Assembly: GCF_034190915.1 (NCBI RefSeq)
Contig: NW_026947485.1
Span: 38,701,519 to 38,765,518, forward strand
From: Cavia porcellus
Lineage: Eukaryota > Chordata > Mammalia > Rodentia > Caviidae
Direction of reading: 5' to 3'
DNA: 64,000 nucleotides
Positions 21,735 through 32,731 of this stretch are shown here, in pieces. Position 1 is the stretch's first letter, and each line of letters starts with the position of its first letter. Under the pieces are notes generated by a model, which saw only the letters and a program-made list of their open reading frames with translations, made no database searches and was not told the origin of the DNA. The translations under genes and the position numbers were made by a program.

Positions 21735-22048
21735 AGTACTAAGATTGAACGAAGAGGTTCGTGCTTGCTATCCAAATGTTCTACCACTGAGCTGTGTCTT
21801 CAGCCTTATTTATATTTTGGGGGGTCATGTCTTACCTTATAGTTTAGAGTGGCCTTGAGCTCTGTATAGCTGACTGAGCTGGAACTCTTGACTCAACCTC
21901 CCTATGTTGGGATTAAGGATGTGTGCCACCAAACCTCAGTCCTTTCTGTAATTTTGAGAAGTCAGGATCTCACCAAGTTGCTCAGGCTAGAATCCTGCCT
22001 CAGCCTGCAAGTAGCTGAGGTGACAGTTGTGTGCCACTGCCTGTGGCC
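21735..22048 (-). mobile_element. Old ID plus two old B1 copies
   Basis: Reverse ID (21735-21805, CTACCACTGAGCTGTGTC), B1 (21806-21940, GTTGGGATTAAGGATGTGTG) and B1 (21953-22048, CAAGTTGCTCAGGCTAG). Confidence 0.75.
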
Positions 22049-22166
22049 CTATGCTCAACCAAGGACCGCTCCCTTTAGAAAGCAGTGAACTACAGGATTT
22101 ATCTTGCTCACTGAGATTTCATTTGTGTATTCCTGGCAAGGGAGTTAATGTTTGTTAAAATGATAA

Positions 22167-22226
22167 GTTGAGGATTAGCTCAGAAGCGTAAGTGCCGGCC
22201 TTGCAGCACGAGATCACCAAAAAAAA
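22167..22226 (+). mobile_element. Old ID SINE, shortened
   Basis: GTTGAGGATTAGCTCAGAAG, GTGCCGGCCTTGCAGCACGA and an A run. Confidence 0.75.
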
Positions 22227-22324
22227 AGAAAAGAAATGATTAATAAATGCCACATTGGTACTTATCTGCTTTATGGTTATGGTTTTAAGTGGTCGATATA
22301 ACAAGAATAATTGAAAAGCTGGTT

Positions 22325-22427
22325 GTGCTCATTTCAGTAACACATGCACTAAAATTGAAACAATACAGAGAAGATTCACTTGGCCACTGTGCAAGGATGA
22401 CACATAATTTCATCAGTTGTTCCATTA
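22325..22427 (+). pseudogene. RNU6P: U6 snRNA retropseudogene
   Basis: The stretch follows U6 from GTGCTC through ACTAAAATTG, ATACAGAGAAGATT and GCAAGGATGACAC to GTTCCATT. Many substitutions, most at former CpGs, and an A-rich tail follow. There is no upstream PSE/TATA of the U6 type. U6 is the catalytic spliceosomal snRNA; this copy is inert. Confidence 0.9.
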
Positions 22428-22481
22428 AAAAGAAAAGAAAAATTAGTTACATTTACCTCCTTTGAAAGCTAATGAGAATCA

Positions 22482-22602
22482 AGCCAGGCACTGTAGTACA
22501 TGCCTATATTCCTAGCTATTCAAGAGGATGAGGTAGAAGGGTCACAAATTCAGGACTGACCTGGGCTATGTACGGTAGTAAGAGCTTGTCTCAAAGACAG
22601 AA
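22482..22602 (+). mobile_element. B1-like SINE, diverged
   Basis: AAGCCAGGCACTGTAGTACA, AGGATGAGGTAGAAGGGTC, GACCTGGGCTATGTACGG. Confidence 0.8.
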
Positions 22603-22710
22603 GGCTGAGAATTTGACTTCTTGTCCTATAAAATTTTGTTCATCTGCACTTAAGTATTTTTTAAAGTTTTTTTTTTTTAATCTTTTGGTTTTTTTCCCAA
22701 ATCCATTTTA

Positions 22711-22786
22711 TAGCTCAGTGGCATAAGTACCTGTCAGGCAAGACCAAGGTCATGAGTTCAATCCCCAGTACCAAAAAAAAAAAATT
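22711..22786 (+). mobile_element. 5'-truncated ID SINE with target-site duplication
   Basis: Begins at TAGCTCAGTGGCATAAG (A box), ends CCCCAGTACC plus A run. CCAAATCCATTTTA is repeated before it (22697-22710) and after it (about 22797-22810). Confidence 0.9.
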
Positions 22787-22871
22787 ATCTCTAATACCAA
22801 ATCCATTTTATTTCAAGGATAAAACCAAATGAGTTTTTAAAGTTGCAGAAATTGCTATCTTAAGAAATTTA

Positions 22872-23137
22872 AGGGACCAGAGACATAGTTCTGGCACTAT
22901 GCCTGCCTGGCAAGTGCAAGGCCCTGACTTCAATTACCAGTACCAAAGAACAAAAAAGTTTACTCATTTGGAAGTAATATGATGCCTCACAAGTTTTAAT
23001 TAGTTAATGTATATAGATAACTTCTCAGTTTGGAAAATGGAGTGAAGCAGAATTGGGAAAGTTGGAACTGGGAGTGTAGGTAAGTGGTACTTGCCTAGTG
23101 TGTGAGATCCTGGATTTGATCCCCAGCACCACAAAAT
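22872..23137 (+). mobile_element. Two old ID SINEs
   Basis: 22872-22950 (TGCCTGCCTGGCAAGTGCAA, ATTACCAGTACC) and 23068-23137 (CTGGGAGTGTAGGTAAGTGG, TTGATCCCCAGCACC). Confidence 0.8.
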
Positions 23138-23195
23138 GCCAGGTATATCTTAAGCTCGTTCTTCAAGTTAACATTGAATTTAAAAAATTTTAATT

Positions 23196-23622
23196 GGACT
23201 GTGTAGTAATATACATGTATAATCCCAACACTCAGGAAACTGAGGCAGGAGGCCTAAAAGTTCAACCCCCTTTAGGCAGTGTAGTGACTTGGCAAGATTT
23301 ACCTTTTTTAAAAAAGGACAAGACGTGGTGGCAACACACCTGTAATTCTAGCTCTCAGGAGGCTGAGGCAGAAGGATCACTGCCAGTTTGAGACCAGCCT
23401 CAGCTATATGGTAAGTTCAAGGCCAGCCTGAACTGCACAGTGAGACTTGGGCGGGGGAAGGGGGGGTGGTAGCTTGGTGGCACAAGCTTGTAATTCCAAG
23501 CACTTAGGAGGCTGAGACAGGAGGAAGGCTATGAGTTTGAGGCCAGTCTGGGCTAGAAAGTGAGTTCAAGGCCAGCCTGAACTGCAGAGCAAGACCTTGT
23601 CTCAAAAATACCCAAAAAAACA
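23196..23622 (+). mobile_element. Stack of three B1-like SINEs upstream of an exon
   Basis: Three sense copies: 23196-23310, 23318-23450 and 23467-23622. The last two have the duplicated right half (two CAAGGCCAGCCT/GAGGCCAG blocks). They end about 150 bp before the exon at 23770. Confidence 0.9.
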
Positions 23623-23769
23623 AAAAAACACTCTAGATAAATTTTGTGTAGTAGAACACGCAATTATGGAAAAATCATCTCCCTATAATTACTTAAGAAG
23701 GTAGCAGATTTGAATTCAATGATGAATGTTTGTGTTCCCAAGTAAGAAGAACTTGTATATGTTTTTCAG

Positions 23770-23898
23770 ATCTTACCAATATATTTGAGTCCTTCTTGCC
23801 CCAGCTGTTGGCCTACCCTAACCCCATAGATCCTCTCAATGGTGATGCAGCAGCCATGTACCTCCACCGACCAGAAGAATACAAGCAGAAAATTAAAG
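23770..23898 (+). CDS. UBE2H: UBE2H coding exon, residues 100-143
   Basis: This 129-bp exon follows a TTTTTCAG acceptor and ends at AAAG|GTAAGG. It encodes [18 protein letters not shown], then the P-L-N-G-D-A-A segment and the H-R-P-E-E-Y-K-Q-K helix. This is the C-terminal part of the UBC fold, downstream of the active site. There are no stops or frameshifts across 43 codons, and the translation matches mammalian UBE2H as I recall it. A stack of three B1-like SINEs ends about 150 bp upstream of the acceptor. Confidence 0.97.
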
Positions 23899-24172
23899 GT
23901 AAGGAGGAACACAGTTTAACCGGGAATCAGAAAAACTAATCTCTTGGGCTGTAATCACTTAGAGCCCTTGGTGAGTTACCTAGCTCCTCAGGACTTTCTC
24001 TAGACTTAAGTAGCACTGAGCAACCTTGAGCACAAGCCCCAGCAGGCGTGCCGCCACCCCCCCTCTCAGTTACAGTGCCCTTAGGATTTAGAATCCTGTG
24101 TTTCCACAGTCATGGGACTGGAGTTTCATTAAAAGGAGAACGTTACAGACAAACATCGAAAGCTCACATGGG

Positions 24173-24415
24173 GCCAGGAGTGGTACCTACACTTCTGTAT
24201 TTTTTTTTTCCCCTTTTTATCCTTTTTATCGGCACCAGGGATCAAACTCACAACTGCCTGCTTGCAAGGCAGGCGCTTATGCCGCTGAGCTAAATCGCCA
24301 GCCCGGTACCTACACTTCTGATACAGCACTCTTGGGAGGCTGAAGCAGGAGAATTGGAAATACAAGCCTAGCCTGGCCACTTTAATGGCATATCGAGACC
24401 TGCCTCAAAATAAAA
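24173..24415 (+). mobile_element. B1-like SINE split by a younger ID
   Basis: GGGCCAGGAGTGGTACCTAC is the 5' end. The body resumes after the ID with TTGGGAGGCTGAAGCAGGAG and TCGAGACCTGCCTCAAAATA. Confidence 0.85.
24198..24304 (-). mobile_element. ID SINE with 16-bp target-site duplication
   Basis: Reverse, young subfamily (CCTTTTTATCGGCACCAGGG). GGTACCTACACTTCTG is repeated at 24182-24197 and 24305-24320. Confidence 0.96.
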
Positions 24416-24419
24416 CGCT

Positions 24420-26020
24420 AGGAGTGTGCTAGCAAGAGATGGCAATGTGGGTAGTTTACAGGAGAGTGAAGACAAACAGGACTTACTTTCCTTCTGTCAT
24501 TCTCCCCAGGTCTCTAGAATATTGTTTGGTGCTTTTGTTTAGATAAAGTAGAAATAAATCTACTGTTTAGATAAAGTAGAAATAAATCTACTTAGGTAAA
24601 TTAATTACAGATTTGAAAATTAATATCTAATTTATGTAGCACAATAGCTACATAACCAAACAAACATGCATTCCAAGAATGAGGCAGTCATTTTCAACTA
24701 GGTAAAACTGTTATGAAAATCTGCTAAAATTCTGACATAGGAGTCACTTAACTGGGGTCTGCAAGCCAGATATTTCAGTGCAGAGAATGTTCTGTAGTTC
24801 TTACTCATGATGCTTCACTAGCCCTATTGCAGTGCATATCTGCTCTGGTCCCCGGAACAGAAGGAGCCCAATCTGTCTTTGTCTTAGAATGGCCTCTGGC
24901 TTTCTGAAGTGTTAACACGGAGGGGATCATTATGTCTTCCTTGTAATCTGGGAGAATCATGACCATCAGGCCTGAGCTCACCTCCACTTCCTTCTGTGCC
25001 TTTAGATAGCACCTTTCCTCATGAGTTTGTGTGTGTGTGTGTGTTGTTGGGGTTTTTTGTTTTTGTTTTTTTGTCGGGAAACAAGATCTACTCTTTTTGT
25101 TTCCCTTAAGAATCAAGCTGTTTATTTCATTTTCAAACTTCCTGCTTCTTTATCTTAACTGCCATAGTTCTTCATTTTTCTTCTTTTGCTAATACTGTGA
25201 GCTCTTTTCTTCTTTCTCATGAACCTTTCTTAAATCTTGTTTTCCTGGACCTCTCTGTGTCTTTCCTGTCTGTTTCATTTGTTTGTTTTTTCCTTCTTTT
25301 TAAAAAATCTGTTTCATTCAAACATAGAAGAAAAAAACTACAATAAACTTTTAAAGCACATCAATCAGGATTAACAATGGTACATACATTACACATTGTC
25401 ATCCCCCAATTATTCACCCAGAGTACAAGACATCTGCCTTCAGCTGTCTGAACTGTACCAGTTCAAACCTTTCTCTTGCTGTCTTTCTGAAAACTAGTCA
25501 TTCCATTTCCCAAATGTGGACTTTTATGAGTTGATTCCCATGGTCCTTCTTCCTCTCCCTCTTAGAGAGCTAATTCACCTCTCAGCTTCAGATATTTCTT
25601 TTGATGACTCCTAAATGTGTGTCCACACCTGACCCTTTTTCCAGGCTGCTGCTGGACAGTCCACTGTGGCGGTCCCCACATATCAGCATACTCAACTCAG
25701 TGAGGTGTACTTGCCCTTACTTAGCCAGGGTGTCAGTCAGTATTCCTGTGTAGCTGATTCTGGTTTAGATTACAGCCTTGAAAACAGAGTTAAATATTGA
25801 GCACCCATGGAAGTGACTGGTCATTCGTGGAGTTGTCTAAGGAGATAATACTTCTCTGCTCACAAACCTTCACGAAGGGGCATCATCACCCTGCTTTTCA
25901 GGGCTCTCTACGAAGCCCATGATCTCTAACCTTGCCTTAACTCCTGTCAGCACAGCACTCTGTGTCAGTGCAGTTCGGTGAGTTTGAGGTACCCAGATAT
26001 ATTTCCTCCTTTTGTTAGTC
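24420..26020. other. UBE2H: Mostly unique intronic sequence
   Basis: Contains the tandem pair at 24536-24591 and a short (GT)n/T-rich tract at 25027-25072. A stretch near 25310-25440 looks like an old interspersed repeat I cannot name. No gene recognised. Confidence 0.5.
24536..24591. repeat. Perfect 28-bp tandem duplication
   Basis: Two identical 28-bp units beginning TGTTTAGATAAAGTAGAAAT, at 24536-24563 and 24564-24591. Confidence 0.95.
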
Positions 26021-26032
26021 ATGGGAAGTTTC

Positions 26033-27295
26033 TTTCTTTTTTTTTTAGAGTGGGAAGGATTTATTGAGAAAGAAAATTTCTGTCTCAGAAGGACAGAATG
26101 GGGCCCAGAAAGCAGGTTGCCTGTCACTTTCAAGGGTATTTTATTACGATTAAAGTATAGTTGCTTAGGTAATGCTAATCCAATTGAAAGTCACAAAGTA
26201 GGTCTGAGGTGGGACAAAACTATGGTGAACTAGTAAGATTACAATAAATATAGTTACTTAGGTCTTTGACTTGGGCAAATGCTCATTTTCTACGGGCTTA
26301 GCTTAGTTGTTGGATGGGATTTAAAGGTTGGGTAAGTTCTCTCTCTAATCTTACATGCCTCCAAAAAAATGAAAGGTCAGAGTGGCAGGAAAAGATCAGA
26401 AATGTGATCAGAGAAAGGAAGTCTTTTCTTCTCATGCTAACACAGAGTTATTGAAACAACTTGATCATAAGTCGTCACTTTCCCTGGAAAGGTGGGAATG
26501 GGCAGTCTCAACAGCTAAGATTGCCTCTTCACCAGCATCAGACCAAAAGGAAACTGAGGCAAAACAGGCTTGAGCTTGACATTTCCTCTAGAGTGTAGAG
26601 GAGGAGTAGGGTCAGTCTGTCCCAATGAAACCTGTCCCTCAAGTCCTAAGAATAGCTGTCAGCCTTTGCTCTTTAATTGGGAGTTAGGGTCCATGATTTA
26701 TCAATAGACATGTGTATTTTCTAAATACAAACTAGATTTCATAAACTGTTTTTTAGCATTTCATATCAAAATTCATGAGGGGGAACTCTCAATACTACTT
26801 TTCCCTAGCACTGCTATCTAAGATAACTAACCATAGCAGCAAGAACACTAAAAGTCCAGCAATTAGTCCAAATGTAACACATACAAAACAGGAATAAAAT
26901 ATCCTAGTAAAGAAGCATGACCTTCCCATGATAAACTTAAATTTATCATTATTTTAACAAAATTACGTAAGAAACAAAGCAGGAGCAATTATAAGCAATA
27001 GGCAAAGATACAAAAATTTGAGGCATAAAAATTTTGATTAAACAGGTCACAATCCAGTATCTATGAAACAAAAGCACACTCTTACCTCTCTGTCCAGAGA
27101 TCTCATTGGGGCCTCCAAATGATATAGGAGAAAGAAACTTCCAACATGCTAGTTATCCAAAATGCCAAGTTTTTTGTTCTGTAAAGTCAAGGAATGAATT
27201 CTAGAAACAAGAGAGGTTAAGAGTAGAAGTTATTAAGAGAAAGAAAGCTGCTAGCAGGGACAGAAGGGGGCTTGGAAAGTGGTTGGCCTGTCACA
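26033..27295 (-). mobile_element. Processed (LINE-mobilised) copy of an endogenous retrovirus RNA
   Basis: On the - strand the order is R (from TGTGACAGGCC at 27295), U5 ending in CA at 27120, a TTTGGAGGCCCCAATGAGAT primer-binding site (tRNA-Gln-like), a GGTAAGAG splice-donor-like site, ~0.9 kb internal sequence, a U3 with a TATA-like AATAAAATA, a second R (26127-26047) with AATAAA at 26065-26060, and a poly(A) run. The 5' end has no U3 and the 3' end has no U5, the layout of genomic RNA rather than of a provirus. Near-matching 9-bp repeats GGAAGTTTC (26024-26032) and GAAAGTTTC (27296-27304) flank it. No retroviral gene is recognisable. Confidence 0.72.
26795..26929 (-). other. 44-codon hydrophobic open frame inside the ERV copy
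   Basis: An ATG at 26929 opens a 44-codon frame closed by TAG at 26795. Its first ten residues are basic/polar. Residues ~11-37 are almost wholly hydrophobic with Phe, Leu, Val and Cys, like one membrane segment. The tail is short and charged. I know no family for it. AT-rich DNA readily gives such frames by chance, so coding status is open. Confidence 0.2.
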
Positions 27296-27299
27296 GAAA

Positions 27300-28840
27300 G
27301 TTTCAGCCTACATAAAAACACAGAATAGCTTAACTACCACTGACCCACCACCTACCTCTGGCAAAACTTTTCCATTCTGCCTTGCAAGCAAGATGTCACA
27401 AGTAGCTCTTTCTTACCTACAGGGTTTTTATGTACTAACCACTAAATTTGGGTCAATCTAAGGCCTGGATGGCCTGTCCTCCACTGCAGCTGGCAGAGCT
27501 TAGGCCTGTATGGCTATGCCTGCCTCCCTGGCCCCAGCCAGTTCCTTCCTTGAATGTTCCTGCAGGGCAGTTTAGCAGCTCCTGCCTGTCACCTGCATCT
27601 GTTCTCACCGCCTGTTAGTGACCTTGCTCTTCAGTTTGTCTCCTGAAAGGCCTCGTCCTAGTAAGTGTTCCCTAAACACTTGTTACCTTGAACATTCTGA
27701 AGAAAGTTAGTAAGATATTAAAGCAGAGGTGGTAAAGCTGTGCCATGTGCTGCAGCAGGCTGTTCATGTCATTGAAAGCTCTAAAAGGTTCGCCATCAGT
27801 AATGGAGTGTCACAAAACAACATCCCCGTGCAGCAACTTCTACAGAGGAAAAAGCAGAATAGCCAGCTCATTAGAAGGCAAAAATAACATTTCGAAGACT
27901 TTAGTAACATTCCTCTCACTCTTAAACATGAATTTAGGCAAATTCTTACCTAGATGAAGGTTCATCTAATCTCATGATTTTGGTGTAAAGTTTTAGGAAG
28001 TTAAAGAGTGCTAATGCTTATCTATACACTTTGTAAAGAAAAATACGAAAAATATTCCTGGCAAGACCCCTTCTCTGGCTGCTCAGATTTGGCAGGCCCC
28101 TATGGCTAGTTACCCATCTTCATAATGCAGTCTCTGTAACTCCGTAGGGGAAAAGACAAATCCCAGTAGCATGCAGGCATGTGTGTGTCCAGTGCCACCC
28201 TGATGGGTTTCCCACCATCTGTCTCTTTCATACTGTGTGTAGGTGAGTTACTAGAAAACTGTATATTTTTAGGAACAAGTTTGTTTATTCAGCTGTTCCT
28301 AAATTCTTTGTTAGCCAGCAGATTCAGCCTAGAATAAAGCACATAAAAGCAAGGTAAATGATACAGAGTAAAGTTACTCAGGCTCATGAGCATGCCCTGG
28401 ACAGCCGCTCATTTCTTACTGGCTGCTTCTAAAACCTGACAGGCAGGATCTGTGTAGACTGAAGTCTGTTCCTAAAATAATAATCTGGGCTAACTATAAT
28501 TATTATAACTACAAATTGAAAAACAGTGGGGATTTCCTGGTAAGTTGCTATGGTATCTTAACATCATGATCTGTCTGGGAGGCAAATGATTTTATTGCCA
28601 TTAAAGTAAAAAACAGAGTGTGGGGTGCCTATTGCTCCTGCCCCTCCAGCATCCCAGAGTGGGGATGTGGGGTACTTACCTGTCTGCAGGTCAGGTATTC
28701 TGTATTGCTCTCCTGCTGTGGTCATCCCTCCCCCGTTCCCCATGGACTTAGCTTTAGCTATAGTGACAATGGTAGCTGTCCTTTTTCTCACCTCTGGCAC
28801 AGAAAGGGAATCTTAATTTATGTCTTCTTTCCTCACCCCT
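27300..28840. other. UBE2H: Unique intronic sequence
   Basis: No SINE recognised in about 1.5 kb before the last exon. No gene. The open frames at 28564-28816 look like chance frames around a TCC-rich tract. Confidence 0.5.
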
Positions 28841-28846
28841 GTGCAG

Positions 28847-28971
28847 AATATATCCAGAAGTATGCAACGGAGGAGGCCCTAAAGGAGCAGGAAGAGGGCA
28901 CTGGGGACAGCTCTTCGGAGAGTTCTATGTCTGACTTTTCGGAAGACGAGGCCCAGGACATGGAGTTGTAG
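28847..28971 (+). CDS. UBE2H: UBE2H terminal coding exon, residues 143-183 and stop
   Basis: The acceptor is CCCCTGTGCAG. The exon encodes the last UBC helix ([10 protein letters not shown]) followed by the C-terminal extension typical of class III/Ubc8-type E2s. That extension is rich in Glu, Asp and Ser ([17 protein letters not shown]) and ends M-E-L. The acidic serine clusters resemble casein kinase 2 sites (inference). The stop TAG at 28969-28971 is followed at once by a second in-frame TAG. Confidence 0.97.
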
Positions 28972-29697
28972 TAGAAGAAGCACCTGCTTTTCAGAAAGAC
29001 TATTATTTCCTAACCATGAGAAGCAGACTATAATATTCATATTTAAACAAAGCAATTTTTTTTATTACTAAACAAGGTTTTTATGAATAATAGCATTGAT
29101 ATATATATATTATATATCACCCTTTAGATCTTGATTTCTTGGTCATTTCTCAACCTGAGGTGCATAGCATATTCCCACATTCCATTTTGGTAGCAATATG
29201 CGGTCCGAATGCATGCATTCATAAGTCCATTTGGCCAAGGCAGCCTGTGTGCTACTGAATGTCACATAGCCACTCTGATAAGTAGACATGAGTAAAAATA
29301 ACAGGAAAAGTTGCTTCTTTTTATTGATGGTTCCAAAGAAACAAACCAAACCAACCAGCTCTTGAATGTGAAGATAAAATAGTGCTTTTTCAAATTGGAA
29401 AGGAAAAAATTGGGGAGGAAGAGGCCTGCTTTGGGAACATGTAGAGCCAGCCACGTACAAATCAACGGCCCCTTCCTGTGAGTCCTAGATGGGCCCATTT
29501 TGTGGAGTATCAGTGTAAAGCAGAGAGCTAATTAGAGAATTGAGAAAACATTTTCGACTGAACTTAAGTACATTTTTATATGTAGATTCCTGCCCTTCAT
29601 GCTACCAGACCTGCAGCCACCACATTGTGTATTGGAGAACCTCTTGGAAGTATTTTCTAAGCCTGATTTTTTCTTGGGGTATAGGTTGTGATCCAGA

Positions 29698-29698
<1 letters not shown>

Positions 29699-29730
<32 letters not shown>
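29699..29730. repeat. T32 homopolymer in the 3' UTR
   Basis: Uninterrupted run of T flanked by GATCCAGACC and GAGAGGACAG, with no SINE attached on either side. Confidence 0.9.
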
Positions 29731-29731
<1 letters not shown>

Positions 29732-30677
29732 AGAGGACAGGAGGAGAAAAGTGACTGGAAGATATGGCCTCTCATCGAAAACACTTGCAAAGTCCCATGC
29801 TAATTCTAGTGTTGGGCCAGCTCAAGACTGCTGCCTGGACTAAATTAAACTGAAGGGGGTTTTGGTTTTGGTTTTTTTCCAATATGTGTGCATTGTGCTT
29901 AGACGGGTTACAAGTACCATCTTCACATGCTAAGTGATGGTCTCCTGCCTGGACAAGCTGCTCGGTGGACCACTAGATGCGAGAAGACCGGCCTGTTGGC
30001 TTCAAGGCCTAGGTTGCTCCTACTCCATGTCGTGTTTGATTCCCCCTGGCAGCAGCCTGGTCACCGTCTGTCTGTGGGGAGTGGGCTATAGGTATTCAAA
30101 ACCCAAAGCAGATTCTCAACTTGAAAAACAACTGGAACAGATAAAGGCTCTTGTATCTAAAGGGCCTGCATATGGGAAAAACAGCTTTCTTCGGAGAATG
30201 ACTGGCTAGAAAAGAGGGATTCGGGAACGTGATGTAGGAGGACAGCTTGTGAAGGAAGAACACCTCCTGTCCTGAGTGTAAGAGCAAGTCAGACTGTTTA
30301 ACCTGTCAATCCAGTATTTGCTCTGCTAACCCTGCGTCCAGGTTGCCGTGGAGTTTCTTTCAATCTGAGTGTTGCCTGCTGAATCTGGAGGGGGATTTGG
30401 AGAAGTTTTAAACAACAGCTCTATTTTTTTTCCCCCACATCCAGTAGGACAGAAGTAGATTTAGCCAATCCTGAGATCTAAAGACAACTTTGAATGTTTC
30501 CCTGGGATAATTTTTCTTTTTAATGTGTTTTTAGTTTAGAAGTGCTGTGTTCCACAAGGTTTAAGTCAATGAGGTTGGAAAATACCTAATCTTTTTTTCT
30601 TTTTTTAAATTCAAAAAGCACAATCAATCTTTTCTTTGAAAAAAGTACAACTTGTTTTTAGCATGATTATTTTCCTA

Positions 30678-30683
30678 AATAAA
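30678..30683 (+). terminator. UBE2H: Candidate poly(A) signal AATAAA (proximal)
   Basis: Canonical hexamer in the UBE2H 3' UTR. The downstream GT-rich context is weak, so it may be used little. Confidence 0.35.
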
Positions 30684-31011
30684 AGACAAAGAATTTACTT
30701 ATTAATTACGGGCACGAAGCAAGAGGTTTTCTTTTAAAAAGTGCAGTTCTATAAAGCTGTGGCTAGTGAACTGTACCCAGTTAGCGCTAGCATTCGTGGC
30801 TTGTTGGAAGGGTAGAATTAACTGTAACATGTAATGAATGGTGTACTTTGACCTAGCGCACTGTCTTCGTTGCTTTGGGGGCGGGAGGGTCTCTGCTGGC
30901 GCTGTCCGCGTGCTTCCCTGCTGCATTCACAGTCTGCTTGTGCTGTAACCTTTATTGTTAGGTGCTACTTAGGGTAAGCTAGAAGTGCTGGGTGGTGATT
31001 TGAGTTCAAAC

Positions 31012-31017
31012 AATAAA
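31012..31017 (+). terminator. UBE2H: Candidate poly(A) signal AATAAA (middle)
   Basis: Canonical hexamer followed within about 15 nt by a T-rich stretch (31024-31035). It would give a 3' UTR of about 2.1 kb, a plausible shorter UBE2H isoform. Confidence 0.5.
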
Positions 31018-32725
31018 ATATCGTATTTTTTCAATATTGTAAAACAATAGTGTTCTAATTACCCTTCCAAAACAGTCCAGATGATTGATTTTGATCTTGT
31101 CCAGAAAAAAAGTGCAGGGAAGATGGTGCAGCTCTGCCTCACAGGAACCCATTTTCTCCAGTGCAGAGCCCACGCTTGCCCTTTTTCCAGAGTCCCAGCA
31201 ACACTGGCTGAGGTACAGGCACCCACATGAAAATCGGGGTGAAGCAGCAGGCCAAGTGTGGCTGCCGAGTGTGTGTGGTGAAGGTGTAATTAGTCTCCTC
31301 TGTTAGCACTGGAAACTCCTGGGCTTGTGCCCAAGTCTCACCCTTCCCTCCTGTCATGTGCAGGTGTCCCTTGAGAGCACTAACCCTGACCCTGCACATA
31401 TTTGGGCTCTTTGAGCCAAACTTTTCCCTTTGTAGGTTGGACAGAATCCCTTCTAATACTCTGTCCCCTGCTCCTATGCAAGGTTGGAAGAAAAGGCTTA
31501 CAAGCTTAAAGGAGCTAGGAGCTCTGGTTGGGACTCGGGGGCCCCCATAATCTGCAGCAGGAGCTATTTGACAGGCTCTTTCTGAGCTGTTAGTGTGTCC
31601 CTTCCTTACTGAATGGCCCTCAGAGCGCTGAAGAGGTAAACTCGGCCTCAACTGGTGACAGGAATCAGAGCTGCTGTTGACAGTTTCCCTGGCCTTGGTA
31701 CCCAGCATTTTTGAAATCCTACCTTGTGTTTTACCAGCACAAGCCATGCTGTGCTCCCGTTCCAACCTGAGCTTCAGCTCTTGCCAAACACGCAGCAAGG
31801 TGGCTGCAGCTGGCAGCGCTGGCCGCCCTAGAAAGCCCAACACGGGGCCGGTGGGCAGCAGTGTCTTGGCTTCTTTGTTGGCAGTCTTGCCACCCTCTTG
31901 AGGTTACTTTTCAGTTTCAGCCAGCGTTCTACACCAGTGAGTGAACAGTCAGATGTTGCCATATAATCTCTCTGTTACTAATGTTTTTGTCCACTTTGGA
32001 AGCTGTTCTGATTGCCAACCAGCTGATCTGGGCTACCGAGGAGTCCCCCTCCCACCCTCGGCTCCCTGTAGCCCTCCTTGGTCTTGACCCAACGCTTGCT
32101 TTTTCCTTGGCCTCCTCTTGGGACGGCCCCATCCTCTACCAGCCTCTGTGGCTCAGGTTTCTTGACACCCTGTCTGGGAACTAGTGCTAGTTTTTCTGCA
32201 GCATGTGTTGCCCCCCCTCCCCCGAAGCCATTTATAAAATTTAACAGGGGTTTTACTTCATCTACTTCCTAACTGGGTTTACAGCCTTGTTGGAGGAAAT
32301 CACTCAGTTGTGCTTGAGCACAGGAACTGCATTTCTTGGGCTTCTGAATCCATGTTGCCACTTCCTGGTGGCCCCAGCAGGCTGCGTGGGGTGGAGGCTG
32401 AGGCACACAGCTCCCCCTCTCCTGAGGAGGGGCTCTTCATTTAGTGAATGCTTGTCTTGGCTGTGGGCTTGGGAAGAAATGGCCATTATTTACTGATTGT
32501 ATTTGGTACATACTGTGTGATACTTGAAAAGATCAAAGGGACTTACCAGCCCTGAGTTGAAATCTAAGGTTTTTATTGCTTACGTTTTCCTTGCCCCGTC
32601 TCCTCCCTTCCACCTTTTCCCTTGCATTGTGATGATCTAGTGGGCACGTCTGTCACCAGGACAAATGCCGCCTCTGACTATAACCTCTTAATAGTTGTGT
32701 ATAATGAAAACTGTAAACTTTTTTA

Positions 32726-32731
32726 AATAAA
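32726..32731 (+). terminator. UBE2H: Distal poly(A) signal AATAAA of UBE2H
   Basis: Hexamer preceded by a T-rich tract and followed by TGTATATA (32733-32740). It is the last signal before SINE-free unique sequence gives way to SINE-bearing intergenic DNA, so I take it as the main 3' end, with cleavage near 32745-32755 (inference). Confidence 0.6.

Noticed and set aside
28618..28846. Upstream in-frame extension of the last UBE2H exon to an ATG at 28618
   Set aside because: The frame runs back through a canonical pyrimidine tract and AG acceptor; it is intron.
31139..31843. 234-codon open frame on the - strand
   Set aside because: It is antisense to the UBE2H 3' UTR, has no domain, and other frames overlap it.
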